This document shows, in pieces, positions 50,620 through 60,234 of a stretch of 64,000 bases of DNA (its first letter is position 1; every line of letters starts with the position of its first letter). Both the position numbers and the translations under genes were made by a program. Source of the stretch: WTGA01 sp965214055 (GTDB lineage Bacteria; Pseudomonadota; Gammaproteobacteria; Arenicellales; Poriferihabitantaceae); contig OZ243931.1 of the NCBI GenBank assembly GCA_965214055.1, positions 1,240,001 to 1,304,000 of the forward strand, given 5' to 3'. A model generated the notes under the pieces. That model did not search any database and had not been told where the DNA came from. It saw nothing but the letters and a program-made list of their open reading frames with translations.

Positions 50620-52350
50620 ATGCAAACAAATCACGCGTATCCGCGAATCCAGAAAAAGATAGAACAGGATGAATGCATCATTCTTGATGGCGCGATTGCC
50701 ACGGAACTGCAACGCCATGAACTCCAGGGTTTTAAATTAAGCGACGACAACCACTGGGGTTTCGATGCATTGCACCGGTCACCGGAAGCCGTCCAGGACG
50801 TCCACCGGCAATACCTGGCATCCGGCGCGGATATATTGACCACCAATACCTATTCCATTTTGGACGCGCCGACGTATACCGGGCATTACGATGCCCATGT
50901 TGGCCCCATTCACTGGATGGAACTTGCGCGTCTGGCAATCGAATTGCCCAGGGACGTTGTCGCGAATGGCGACCCGGACCGGGCCGGCGCGGTTGCGTTC
51001 AGTATTGGAGGAGAAATCGAGACCCCTGACCATCTCACCACCATCGATCTGTTGTTGAAAATTTTCAGGGACACCCCGCCGGACCTGGTTTTGTTCGAAA
51101 CCATTTCGCTCATCGAAGACAATCTCACCATGGAAGCGATTCAGAGGGTCCTGGACAGCGGGGTGCCGGTATGGACGAGTTTCAGGCGTTGCCGAAAAGG
51201 GGTCTGTGGGATCCATGGTCAGCTTTGGGGTGGGCCCGAAGGCGACCGGTTCGGGCGACTTGCCCAGAGCCTGGAACGCATGGGAGTGGGTGCCCTGCTG
51301 ATCAACTGTCTGCCCGCGAACCGGGTGGAAGGGACGTTGCCCTGGTTGCGGGATTTCTGTAATTTGCCGCTTGGGGTCTACCCGAATATTGGACGGTATA
51401 TTGAATCAAACTGGCAGTTTGACCAAAAAATGAGACCCGAAGATTACGCAGAAATGGCCCGGGAATGGCGAAATGACGGAGCACAGATTATCGGGGGCTG
51501 TTGTGGAGTGGGGCCGGATGAAATCAAGCGGGTTGCCGAAAGCCTGAATGGAGCGCCCCGGGGTGGTACAGACCGGAAGCCGAGGCCGGATTCCGACCGG
51601 CATGGCCATCCACCTGCTACCCCTCGGGCTGCCCAGTGGGTGGATGGCAGGGGGCGGGAACTGTATCCATTGCCATTGCCGAAAATTGTGGTGGATGAAG
51701 GCGTATTTGTGCCGACCCAGGGCAGTTACCTGATATGGAAGTACCTGTTCAACAATGCCATTGGCGAGGACAAATCCTGCCTCGACATCGGCTGTGGTGT
51801 TGGGATTCTGGCGATCCAGCTTGCATTGAACGGTGCCCGGGATGTGACCGCTATCGATATTCTTCCAGAAGCCGTGGACAACACCATGACGAATGCTTTT
51901 CGCAATGGTGTGGCGAACAAAATGACAGCGGTTGCCGGAGACCTGTATTCTCTTCTGCCCGAGGAGAAATACGACATTATTGTTGCCAGCCTGTACCAGA
52001 TGCCGACAAATCCAAAGGGTCAATTCCGGGGCCATCGGGACATTGATTACTGGGGACGAAACCTGTTTGATCACTTCATCAAGAACCTGGACAATTACCT
52101 GGATGAAGAGGGTACGGCCTATCTCATGCAGGTCTCCATGCTTGGGAAGAAAAGAACGGAAGACCTGTTGTCGAGATATGGGTACCGGTATCGGGTCGTG
52201 GATTTCAATTTATACCAGTTTAACCCGGTATTCAGCGAAAACCTGGAACAGATCGAAACGGTGGAAAGCCTTTCCGATGCCTACCATTTCAAATACAGGG
52301 AGGATGAACACATCATGGTTATGTATCTCCTTGAAATCAGGAAGGGGTAA
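50620..52350 (+). CDS. Homocysteine S-methyltransferase fused to a SAM-dependent methyltransferase
   Basis: This 576-residue two-domain protein has residues 1-308 as a homocysteine S-methyltransferase barrel, with ILDGAIATELQR at the start and zinc Cys230 (LINCLPANR) and Cys294-Cys295 (IGGCCGVGPDE). A Pro/Arg/Gly linker (about 310-340) leads to a class I methyltransferase: DIGCGVGILAIQLAL (389-403), acidic AIDILPEAV, and IIVASLYQMPTNPKGQF after strand 4. One polypeptide might make and consume a methyl-sulfonium donor. The second domain resembles PrmA/HemK or plant methionine S-methyltransferase folds only loosely. No frameshift is seen. Confidence 0.85.
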   Translation: MQTNHAYPRIQKKIEQDECIILDGAIATELQRHELQGFKLSDDNHWGFDALHRSPEAVQDVHRQYLASGADILTTNTYSILDAPTYTGHYDAHVGPIHWMELARLAIELPRDVVANGDPDRAGAVAFSIGGEIETPDHLTTIDLLLKIFRDTPPDLVLFETISLIEDNLTMEAIQRVLDSGVPVWTSFRRCRKGVCGIHGQLWGGPEGDRFGRLAQSLERMGVGALLINCLPANRVEGTLPWLRDFCNLPLGVYPNIGRYIESNWQFDQKMRPEDYAEMAREWRNDGAQIIGGCCGVGPDEIKRVAESLNGAPRGGTDRKPRPDSDRHGHPPATPRAAQWVDGRGRELYPLPLPKIVVDEGVFVPTQGSYLIWKYLFNNAIGEDKSCLDIGCGVGILAIQLALNGARDVTAIDILPEAVDNTMTNAFRNGVANKMTAVAGDLYSLLPEEKYDIIVASLYQMPTNPKGQFRGHRDIDYWGRNLFDHFIKNLDNYLDEEGTAYLMQVSMLGKKRTEDLLSRYGYRYRVVDFNLYQFNPVFSENLEQIETVESLSDAYHFKYREDEHIMVMYLLEIRKG

Positions 52351-53563
52351 GGCCTGCCGCTTGCCGTTGATAATGCCGTCGTAACAGGTAGGCCGCGATC
52401 CCCAGCGTGCCCATATTGAAGGCCACCGCGTTCAGATAGGACAGCGTATAGGAACCGGACAGATCATATAGAGCCCCCGCCATCCACCCCCCCAGGGCCA
52501 TGCCTCCCGTGGTGGCAACGGATGCGAGCCCGATCCGGCCTCCAGCTTCGTCCGGGGAAAAATATTTTCGTATGATAATGGTATAGGATGGCACGATCCC
52601 GCCCTGGGACAGGCCAAAAGCCACCGAAACCAGGTACAACCCTGTTAAGGTATCCACGAACCAGAAAAGGACAATGGCCATTACCTGGAGACTGGCCCCC
52701 AGCAATAACGTTTTCAAGCCCCCTATCCGGTCCGAAATCCATCCGGAGAGGACCCGGCTCACAATGCCGAATCCGAGCATCAGCGCCAGCATATACGCAC
52801 CGTCCTGTGCCGTAAATCCAAGATCAATCGCATAGGGAACAATGTGAACCTGTGGCATCGACATGGCAACGCAACAGCCAATTCCACCGAAGCACAGGCA
52901 TCCCTGAAGCCGGGACTTGGTCATGCCGAGCGGGTTTTCCCAGTTGCTGGGCCGGAAGTCGGTACCGCTGGCTTGATCGGACCGGGTTTTTTTCAGGTAA
53001 ACCAGCGACAGCGGTACCATGGTAAGCACGCAGAAAATGGAGAGGTTGATAAAGCCTGTACGCCATCCGCCCGCGCTGGTCCAGCCTTGAATGATCGGAG
53101 GCCAGATGGCTCCTGCGATATAGCTGCCACTGAACACAATCCCCACGGCAAGTCCACGGTGCCGGTCAAACCAGTGAGAAATATCCGCCACCAGAGGGCC
53201 AAATGCAAAAGCGCCCCCGAAAAATCCACATAAAACGGCCAGGGTGATGGAAAATGACCAGAGGGTATTCATTTCGGTGGCCAGGTACAGACCGGCCGGG
53301 AGACATACCGAGCCCACCAGGGCAAGTACCGCGATTCCGCACCGATCCATGATCTTTCCGAGAAAAATATTGCCCAGTCCAAAACCAACCATATACAGGG
53401 TATAAGGCAATGCCCCGGCTCCCCGGCCAATCCCAAACTCCCGGGTGGCAGGTTCCAGCACCATGATGGAGGCATACATGCCTGACATGGCAACGGTCAT
53501 GATTACCAGGGAATTGGCAACCCTGAACAGCGGATAAAGCGAACCTGAAGACGGAGAAAGCAT
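52337..53563 (-). CDS. Major facilitator transporter, MCT/OFA-like
   Basis: This 408-residue protein has twelve predicted membrane helices. The A-like motif GNIFLGKIMDRCG between helices 2 and 3 and its repeat SGWISDRIGGLKTLLLG in the second half fit the MFS fold. It resembles monocarboxylate or oxalate/formate antiporter-type members, so an organic anion is the likely cargo. Its end overlaps the convergent fusion gene by 14 bases. Confidence 0.85.
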   Translation of the reverse strand: MLSPSSGSLYPLFRVANSLVIMTVAMSGMYASIMVLEPATREFGIGRGAGALPYTLYMVGFGLGNIFLGKIMDRCGIAVLALVGSVCLPAGLYLATEMNTLWSFSITLAVLCGFFGGAFAFGPLVADISHWFDRHRGLAVGIVFSGSYIAGAIWPPIIQGWTSAGGWRTGFINLSIFCVLTMVPLSLVYLKKTRSDQASGTDFRPSNWENPLGMTKSRLQGCLCFGGIGCCVAMSMPQVHIVPYAIDLGFTAQDGAYMLALMLGFGIVSRVLSGWISDRIGGLKTLLLGASLQVMAIVLFWFVDTLTGLYLVSVAFGLSQGGIVPSYTIIIRKYFSPDEAGGRIGLASVATTGGMALGGWMAGALYDLSGSYTLSYLNAVAFNMGTLGIAAYLLRRHYQRQAAGLTPS

Positions 53564-53673
53564 TGATTTTGGGGTCGGCAGTCAAGGCAGACAGCCCTCC
53601 CGCCACGGTAATGGGAAAACAAGTGGTGGTTAGCGTACTGCCTGCAGGGAGGATTGTAAATGGAGAACGGGTC

Positions 53674-55263
53674 TCATTTCGTACGGAAGCACGCCTGTTT
53701 CTTCAGCGCCTGCTTGTCAATTTTTCCGATGGGCAATTTCGGCAGTTCTTCCACGATCTCGAAAATTTTCGGCACCTTGTAATTGGCCATGCGCTCCTTG
53801 CACCAGCCTTCAATCTCCACAGGAGTAACCCTCGCCCTGTGCTCGCATTGAACAAAAGCATGGCCCACTTCATGATAGAGGAGGTCCGGAACCCCGATCA
53901 CAGCACTCATCGCCACGCCGGGGTGTTCTTCAATGGCCATTTCGATTTCTCTGGGGTAGATGTTGTAGCCACCGGATTTATACATTTCCTTGATTCTTCC
54001 AACCAGTTTCCAGTTTCCGTCCGGAAGCAGTTCCGCAACGTCCCCGGTCCGGAACCAGCCGTCTTCGGTATATGCGTTACGGCTGGCTTCGGGTTGCCTG
54101 TAATACCCGTTCATTAACCACCGGCCCCTGGCCTGAATCTCCCCACTTTCCCCGGCATGGGCCCGGGTGCCGTCCTTTTTCATCAGACGAAGGGCATAGC
54201 GGGGCTCAGGCCGGCCAATGGTTTGGGCCAGTGTTTCGGGGCCTGCATCCAGGTCGGAATAGGTGACGTACGTGGTCAGTTCGGTCATGCCGTATGCCAT
54301 GGCCAGGGTGGCACCCACCCCATGAAGGAACTCAACGAGATGCAGGGGCATGGGGCCGCCGCCCCAGATGATGTATTCGAGGGAAGACAAGTCAGCCTGT
54401 TCGAAATCAGGATGGTTTATCGCAAGGTGGAACATGGCCGGAGCCTGCAGCCAGAAAGTGATTTTTTCCTGTTCAATGGTGCGCAGGATTTCTCCGGGCT
54501 CAAAGCGACCCATGAATACCAGCGTTCCTCCGGCCACCAGTGCATAACTCGACATCATTCCGATGTTGGCGATATGGTTGATCGGCATGTTTTGCAATAC
54601 GCGCATGGCCTGGCTGGGCCAACGGCTGAATTCTGTCTGTGCGCCGTACACCAGGCCGTAGTGACTGTTCATGGCTCCCTTGGGTTTTCCGGTGGTGCCC
54701 GAGGTAAATATGATCACAGCCGGATCATCAGCGTTAACGCGCTCCCGGGCTGAACGCCATTTCGATTCGGAAATATTCCCGGCGCAGCCGAGGAAGTCTT
54801 CGAGCCTGATCCCTGCAGAAGAGGTTCCGGCATCAATAGCGATGACCTGGTCAACACAGTCAAATTCGACCAAGAGGGTGGAAAGCTCATCGCCGTAGTC
54901 CCGGCCATCGATGGGATTCTGGGCAAAAACAAGCTTCGGTGAACCCTGGTTCATCACATGACGAAACTCACCGATTCGATATCGCGGGTTCAGGCCAATC
55001 CAGATGGCACCAATGTCTACCGCCGCCATCATGACAATGAAATATTCGGGTCTTGGGGTTCCCAGAAACGCGATGCGGTCGCCTTTTTTGATTCCATGGG
55101 ACAACAATGCCCTGGAAACCGTTTTGACCTGCTTTGCGAATTCGGAATACGTGATCCGCACAGATTGCCAGACCAGCGCTTCGTGGTTCGGCTGGTGTTG
55201 CGCGTAGTGATAGACGTAGTCGCTGACCCGCTGGAGGTCGGGCAGTTTTTGGACGGTCTCCAT
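53674..55263 (-). CDS. Acyl-CoA synthetase (AMP-forming)
   Basis: This 529-residue member of the ANL family has IIFTSGTTGKPKGAMNS as the P-loop-like motif, AYGMTELT, GWFRTGDVAELL, and the hinge KSGGYNIYPREIEMA. The catalytic Lys is in LPIGKIDKQALKKQ. It activates a carboxylic acid to its CoA thioester; the substrate class (medium-chain or aromatic) cannot be told. It is divergent from a phytanoyl-CoA dioxygenase-like gene and near an FlK-type thioesterase fusion. Confidence 0.92.
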   Translation of the reverse strand: METVQKLPDLQRVSDYVYHYAQHQPNHEALVWQSVRITYSEFAKQVKTVSRALLSHGIKKGDRIAFLGTPRPEYFIVMMAAVDIGAIWIGLNPRYRIGEFRHVMNQGSPKLVFAQNPIDGRDYGDELSTLLVEFDCVDQVIAIDAGTSSAGIRLEDFLGCAGNISESKWRSARERVNADDPAVIIFTSGTTGKPKGAMNSHYGLVYGAQTEFSRWPSQAMRVLQNMPINHIANIGMMSSYALVAGGTLVFMGRFEPGEILRTIEQEKITFWLQAPAMFHLAINHPDFEQADLSSLEYIIWGGGPMPLHLVEFLHGVGATLAMAYGMTELTTYVTYSDLDAGPETLAQTIGRPEPRYALRLMKKDGTRAHAGESGEIQARGRWLMNGYYRQPEASRNAYTEDGWFRTGDVAELLPDGNWKLVGRIKEMYKSGGYNIYPREIEMAIEEHPGVAMSAVIGVPDLLYHEVGHAFVQCEHRARVTPVEIEGWCKERMANYKVPKIFEIVEELPKLPIGKIDKQALKKQACFRTK

Positions 55264-55364
55264 AGGGACGGTTGCGGTTACAGGATTGGGGCAATCAAGT
55301 ATAATTCAATTTCCCGATTCTCTGTGTGCGAGAGGACTCTTTCACGCAGCACAAGAACCAGACG

Positions 55365-56174
55365 ATGATTTCGGACCGGAAAATTCAGGAATTTCACACC
55401 AACGGCGCTACACTGCTTCGAGGCATCCTGGTGGATTGGGTCGAACCACTGCGCGCCGGAATCGAGAAAAACATGGCGAACCCCGGGCCCTATGTACGGG
55501 ACTACGGCAGTCAAAAGGAAGGACGGTTTTTTGGTGATTTTTGCAATTGGGGCAGAATCCGGGAATACGAGAAATTTGTTTTTGAGTCTCCCGCGGCAGA
55601 TATTGCCGGACAGTTGATGGAATCGAAACAGGTCAGGCTGTTTCATGAACATGTTCTGGTCAAGGAGCCGAAGACCGGAATCCCTACACCGTGGCATCAT
55701 GACCAACCCTATTATTGTGTCGACGGTCGGCAGACCTGCAGCCTGTGGCTCGCGCTGGACCCTGTTCCCAAGGAAAGTGCCGTAGAGTTTGTCAGTGGGT
55801 CACACGGTTGGGGAAAATGGTATAAACCAGAACGGTTTGACCGGTCCGCCTTGTATGAAGGTGATTCATCCGAGCGGGTGCCTGATATCGATTCTGCCCG
55901 GGACAAGTACAGGATATTGAGTTGGGCAGTACAGCCGGGTGATGCGATCGCCTTCCATTTCCTGACGGTTCATGGCGCGCCCGGGAATTGCTCAAAGTCG
56001 GTTCGGCGAAGAGCCTTTTCCAGCCGGTGGGTTGGCAGCGATGCCACCTTTGCGGTGCGGCAGGGGATGACCTCGCCGCCGTTTCCCCATTGCCGGCTGA
56101 AACACGGAGAACCGTTGCATGGCCCGGAATTTCCTTTGGTGAGAGGCGGACCCTCCCGTGAGGGTGGGCCATGA
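55365..56174 (+). CDS. Phytanoyl-CoA dioxygenase family (PhyH) oxygenase
   Basis: This 269-residue non-heme iron/2-oxoglutarate oxygenase has an HxD pair in TPWHHDQPYYCVDG, distal His in FHFLTVHGAPGN, and Arg in RRRAFSSRWVGSDATF for 2-oxoglutarate. The ATG at 55365 (MISDRKIQEFHTNG) matches the usual family start; a GTG 13 codons upstream is less likely. It is followed by the thioesterase fusion 70 bases on, on the same strand. The substrate may be an acyl compound or a small metabolite. Confidence 0.88.
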   Translation: MISDRKIQEFHTNGATLLRGILVDWVEPLRAGIEKNMANPGPYVRDYGSQKEGRFFGDFCNWGRIREYEKFVFESPAADIAGQLMESKQVRLFHEHVLVKEPKTGIPTPWHHDQPYYCVDGRQTCSLWLALDPVPKESAVEFVSGSHGWGKWYKPERFDRSALYEGDSSERVPDIDSARDKYRILSWAVQPGDAIAFHFLTVHGAPGNCSKSVRRRAFSSRWVGSDATFAVRQGMTSPPFPHCRLKHGEPLHGPEFPLVRGGPSREGGP

Positions 56175-56244
56175 ACACGGGGGCCTTCGCGGGGGGCGGG
56201 CACAAGGAAAACAACCCGGCCGGGTCCGGTCATGAGCAAATAGC

Positions 56245-57279
56245 ATGAAACCCGTTCCCATCCCCACTGAGCAGACCCGAATCTTTCATCCGCGCCCCGA
56301 GCACTTGGCATCCAGTGTGGGGAATCATGGCGTGGATGTGGTCTCGACAACCGCGTTGATACTGTTTTTTGAGGCCGTGTCGAACGATCTTGTGTCCCCG
56401 TACTACGATGGTGGTGAAATCAGCGTGGGGACCCATGTCAGTGTGGACCATTTGGCTCCCGCCGGTGCAAATGAATCCGTGGCCATCACCGCCATTGTTG
56501 TAAAGCAGCAGGGGAGACGGCTGGAATTTGAACTCATTGCCAGGCAGGGGGATACCCTGGTTATGCGCGGCAAACACCATCGGGCAATCCGGCATCGCGA
56601 ACAATTCAGTGATGCCTCCAAAAAGACCCCGAAAGTGGTTGAAGAGATCGATTTCTGGTTCGATTTTCACAGTCCATGGTGTTATTTGGCCAGCCACAGA
56701 ATAGGGGGTATTGCAATGCAATTCGATCTGAAGGTCAATTGGAAGCCGGTGCACCTCGCCAACCTGATCCAGAGGGTGGATGGTCGCCGCCCACTGGAAT
56801 CCAACCCGCGCTTTCTTGCCTGGTACATGCAGGACCTGCAGGACGCGGTGGCATTGCAGGGATTGCCATATTGCCCTCACCATGACTACCCGAAGCGGCC
56901 CTCCAGGGCATTGAGAGCCGCCATGTACGCCCATGACCAAGGCCTGGGCGAACCATTTGTCAAAGCAGTCATGAAGGGGTATTGGTCCGAGCAACAGGAT
57001 ATATCCGACCTAGACTGGCTGAAGCTTGAAGCGGATTGCGCGGGTCTGGATGGGGATGAACTCGCCGAAGCGGCCCTGGCAGATGAATATAAAAACAGGC
57101 TACATCAAAATCTCGCCCAAGCCGCAAGGCAAAACCTGTTCGGTTTGCCTGCAGTGGTTGCAGGGGGAAAAATATTTTTCGGCAATGACCGGCTGGACCG
57201 GCTTCGGCATTTCCTGTCAGCCCGGCCTCCACACCTCGACATTCAGAACGACCCGGGTTTTGACGGGGACACGGCTTGA
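56245..57279 (+). CDS. FlK-type hot-dog thioesterase fused to a DsbA/HCCA-isomerase-like domain
   Basis: This 344-residue protein has residues 1-120 aligning with fluoroacetyl-CoA thioesterase FlK, and the catalytic triad is conserved at exact spacing: Thr35, Glu43 and His69. Residues 135-325 form a thioredoxin-fold domain of the 2-hydroxychromene-2-carboxylate isomerase/kappa-GST type, beginning FWFDFHSPWCYLASHRI and ending in NLFGLPAVVAGGKIFFGNDRL with the usual cis-Pro. The S-P-W-C site keeps the Ser of the isomerases plus a Cys. The pairing suggests coupled hydrolysis and thiol chemistry on an acyl-CoA or glutathione intermediate. Confidence 0.82.
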   Translation: MKPVPIPTEQTRIFHPRPEHLASSVGNHGVDVVSTTALILFFEAVSNDLVSPYYDGGEISVGTHVSVDHLAPAGANESVAITAIVVKQQGRRLEFELIARQGDTLVMRGKHHRAIRHREQFSDASKKTPKVVEEIDFWFDFHSPWCYLASHRIGGIAMQFDLKVNWKPVHLANLIQRVDGRRPLESNPRFLAWYMQDLQDAVALQGLPYCPHHDYPKRPSRALRAAMYAHDQGLGEPFVKAVMKGYWSEQQDISDLDWLKLEADCAGLDGDELAEAALADEYKNRLHQNLAQAARQNLFGLPAVVAGGKIFFGNDRLDRLRHFLSARPPHLDIQNDPGFDGDTA

Positions 57280-57484
57280 CCACATAATCGGATCCGCCCA
57301 TTCCCCAGAGGAACAACCCCCCTGGCTTTGACGGAGTTGACTTCGTCGTTTTCAGGGATTACTGTCGAATTTTTGGTGAGTGGACACGGGTTACCATGGG
57401 CGGGTCCGACGCATTTATCGGTTTTTCGCCATACACCCTGTACTCGGGGTTTAACCGGGTAAACCGACTGGCTGGAGGACTGTT

Positions 57485-57967
57485 GTGACCAATATCGAAC
57501 CCAAAAACATGATGCATGCCTTCTTGTATTTCCTGGTATTGTCAGGGTTTGTTCAAACCGGACACGCCGATACCATAATGGTTCAGGACTCCTGGGTACG
57601 GGAAGCTCCACCCGGGGCGCCCATGGCCGGGTACATGGTGCTGCACAACGGTGGTACCGGGGAGAAAACCCTGGTTGGCGCATCCTCCGAAGCATTTGAA
57701 AAAGTAATGATGCATCGGTCGTTTGTGGAAAATGGCGTAGCGAAAATGTCGGCAGTTGATTCTGTACCCATCGGGCCAGGGAATAAAGTGAAGTTTGAAT
57801 CCGGTGGCCTGCACCTGATGCTGATGCAGGCCCGGCAGACATTCAAGGCCGCAGACACGATCCGCATTTCACTGGAATTCGACGATGGGTCGGTGTTTGA
57901 CGCCCGGTTTACGGTCCGTTCGCCAGACATGGGTCAGGGTGATTCACAGGGTCATGCTGAACACTGA
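57485..57967 (+). CDS. Periplasmic copper chaperone PCu(A)C
   Basis: This 160-residue protein has an N-terminal signal peptide (ending near QTGHADT) and the copper-binding pattern MMHRSF..., then MSAVDSVPIGPGNKVKFESGGLHLMLM, i.e. the H/M ligands at the spacing of the DUF461 family. It delivers copper to the CuA site of cytochrome oxidase, linking it to the coxBAC cluster. Start is GTG with a strong ribosome site (tggagga). About 200 gene-free bases precede it. Confidence 0.92.
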   Translation: MTNIEPKNMMHAFLYFLVLSGFVQTGHADTIMVQDSWVREAPPGAPMAGYMVLHNGGTGEKTLVGASSEAFEKVMMHRSFVENGVAKMSAVDSVPIGPGNKVKFESGGLHLMLMQARQTFKAADTIRISLEFDDGSVFDARFTVRSPDMGQGDSQGHAEH

Positions 57968-58025
57968 ATACAAAAGGATTGATCGAATCACGGATCGGCA
58001 AGTCTCTGGTCGACGTACTTCTGCT

Positions 58026-58907
58026 TCAGGAATTCCTTGGCTGAACCAGATATAACCCTGCCAACATCATAATCAGGGACAACCAGATCCATGCGCTGTG
58101 AGTCTCGCCGAGAATCAGCATCCCCCAGAATACACCGGCAAGGGTGATGACATACGCCATCTGACTGGCGAACACCGGGCCTGAATGGGTGATCAGATAG
58201 ATAAACGATCCGTACGCAAACACGTTGATGAACGCCATGGAAACCAGAATCAGGCCGCGCCAGTCCCATATCCAGTGCATCGGCACGGCACTGTCGGTGA
58301 GCAGGACCAGTGGCAGCAGAACGATTGCAGCAATGATCTGCATTCCGCAAAGGATGGTCAGTGCATCGGTATCCGCAGGCTTTCTTAGCGTGATGTAAAT
58401 GTTCTCTACACAGTACAACAGGGACGCGAGAACGGCCAGCAGGACCCAGATTTGGCTTTTCGGGTCGGGCAGGCTGGTTTCCGGAACGGCCATGAGAATG
58501 ATGGATACCGCACCCAGGAGTACGCCCAGAATCCGTTTGAACAGAAAACTTTCAATGTTAAATAGCAGGGCGGCGACAACAGTGAGGATGGGGACGGTTG
58601 CGGTGGTGATGGACAAGACTCCGGCGGGAAGATAGAAGGAGCAATAAAACAGCAAGGTGCCGGGTATGACGGTCCCGGTGAGACTGCAGACAAAATAGAA
58701 AACAAGATGATGGCGGTCCACCGGCAACCGCTGCCTCTTGATGGCCAGCAGCAATGCAAGAACCCCAGCTCCTATGGTAGCCTGCCAGAGATTCATCCCT
58801 ATCGGGTGCGCCCCGGCCTGGGTAATGATTTTCGCCAGCGTAAACGTGATGCCCCAGACGCTGCCGGAGAGCAGAAGAATCGTCCAGCCCTTGCTATTTG
58901 CATGCAT
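58026..58907 (-). CDS. EamA/DMT-family transporter
   Basis: This 293-residue protein has ten predicted membrane helices in two EamA repeats. Features include VWGITFTLAKIITQAG in the first helix pair and AYVITLAGVFWGMLILGETHSAWIW in the last. Such proteins export amino acids, nucleotides or other metabolites. The substrate is not predictable. Confidence 0.87.
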   Translation of the reverse strand: MHANSKGWTILLLSGSVWGITFTLAKIITQAGAHPIGMNLWQATIGAGVLALLLAIKRQRLPVDRHHLVFYFVCSLTGTVIPGTLLFYCSFYLPAGVLSITTATVPILTVVAALLFNIESFLFKRILGVLLGAVSIILMAVPETSLPDPKSQIWVLLAVLASLLYCVENIYITLRKPADTDALTILCGMQIIAAIVLLPLVLLTDSAVPMHWIWDWRGLILVSMAFINVFAYGSFIYLITHSGPVFASQMAYVITLAGVFWGMLILGETHSAWIWLSLIMMLAGLYLVQPRNS

Positions 58908-59076
58908 GATACAACGGATTCATTGGTTCTGGAGCTTCAGAATGCGGTCCATGGGAAAAAGGGGAAGTTTATGGCTTTTTCCGGCACCGGGTGCGGGGGC
59001 AAATCGGGGGTGCACGGTCCCTCAAAGGGCCATGTCGGGTGATCCGGCATGTGCAGGGTTTGCGGGGGCAATCGGG

Positions 59077-59928
59077 TTACGCCCTGCAAACAACCAGCCT
59101 GACGGGAATCTCGACCCTGCCGTCGGTTTCATACTCCACGAATCTGTCCGCAACTTCATTTTTTATTATTTCATGGTCCTGTACCGTACCATTTTTTTCT
59201 TTCAGTAACCGGACCGCCGGGCCAAGGTTGCATGCCAGGTCAGCCATCTTGTCCACGGACAGCCGGGTTGCAATAAGGTTGTCTTCTTCTTCCACGGAGA
59301 AATTTCTGAAACCACTGTCCCGGAGAATCTCATCCAGGTAATCGAGGTCAGCGAATGCCATGGGGCCCGGTTCACGGGGGGAAGCCGGTGTGCCTTTCCC
59401 GAGCCGGGAAATGGCGGCAGATTTTGGAATCCGGAACCATGGATTGTTTTCCACGGTTGACCAGGCCACGAAAGCCATGGACCCATCCGGATGCAATGAC
59501 CTTTTCAGGTTTCTGAATGCCGCATAGGGGTCGGCAAAAAACATGACTCCGAATCGGGAGACCAGCTGGTGATACACAGCAGGCTCCAGCGGGTCATTCT
59601 GGACATCTGCTTCGATCAACCGAATAGGCGTGGACATCGGTTTGCCGGATCGGATTCTCCGGTTCGCATGTTCCAGCAATGGTTTGGACACATCGACCCC
59701 TGTGATGGAAACCGTATTTCCATATTTTCTTGCCAGGACGATGGAGGTTGCGCCGGCACCGCACCCGATATCAAGAATACGGTGGCCGGGCTGGATGGCG
59801 CACAGTTCGAGCAACCGGTTATTGATGTTTTCAAAGCATTGATCCAGTCCCTGCTGGTATTTGACCCAGTTGCTGCCGGGGCCGTGGTTCCAGAATCGAA
59901 TCTGGCTGTCGTTGGATTGGGTAGTCAT
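59077..59928 (-). CDS. SAM-dependent methyltransferase (class I)
   Basis: This 283-residue protein has motif I ILDIGCGAGATSIVLA, acidic motif II ITGVDVSKPLLEHA and LVSRFGVMFFADPYAAFRNLKRSLHPDG, as in UbiE/MenG-like small-molecule methyltransferases. The ATG at 59928 (MTTQSNDSQIRFWN) is preferred over one 27 codons upstream. It lies between a transporter and the second homocysteine-methyltransferase gene, but transcription directions differ. The substrate is unknown. Confidence 0.85.
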   Translation of the reverse strand: MTTQSNDSQIRFWNHGPGSNWVKYQQGLDQCFENINNRLLELCAIQPGHRILDIGCGAGATSIVLARKYGNTVSITGVDVSKPLLEHANRRIRSGKPMSTPIRLIEADVQNDPLEPAVYHQLVSRFGVMFFADPYAAFRNLKRSLHPDGSMAFVAWSTVENNPWFRIPKSAAISRLGKGTPASPREPGPMAFADLDYLDEILRDSGFRNFSVEEEDNLIATRLSVDKMADLACNLGPAVRLLKEKNGTVQDHEIIKNEVADRFVEYETDGRVEIPVRLVVCRA

Positions 59929-60214
59929 GTTGCAGAAAAGGAAGGTTTTGTTGTGGGCATGCTGGACAGATGCGGTAAATGGGCCGGTTTTGTCCTCCTT
60001 TTCTTCCATCCGCCTGTAAGGAGAAACGGGATGCCTGGAACCCGGCTCTTGATTCGGGGCGGTTGCGCCTGATGGATTATATCAGTTGCAACCGGTGTTT
60101 GAACCGGTTTTGCAGCGTACCCGATGGGCGGGTCAATGCCTGCGTCCCGGGGTGCCCGGTCATAAAATGATTACTAATTCTGCCCGGGTCCTGTTATGCT
60201 TTTGTCCGCATAGA

Positions 60215-60234
60215 CGGAGGAATTCAACTCTCCG
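60215..60234 (+). promoter_or_regulatory. Short hairpin covering the ribosome site of the second homocysteine methyltransferase
   Basis: Arms cggag and ctccg (5 bp, 10-base loop) pair the only Shine-Dalgarno-like element (ggagga) with bases touching the GTG start at 60235. The stem is short, so regulation is speculative. Confidence 0.3.
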
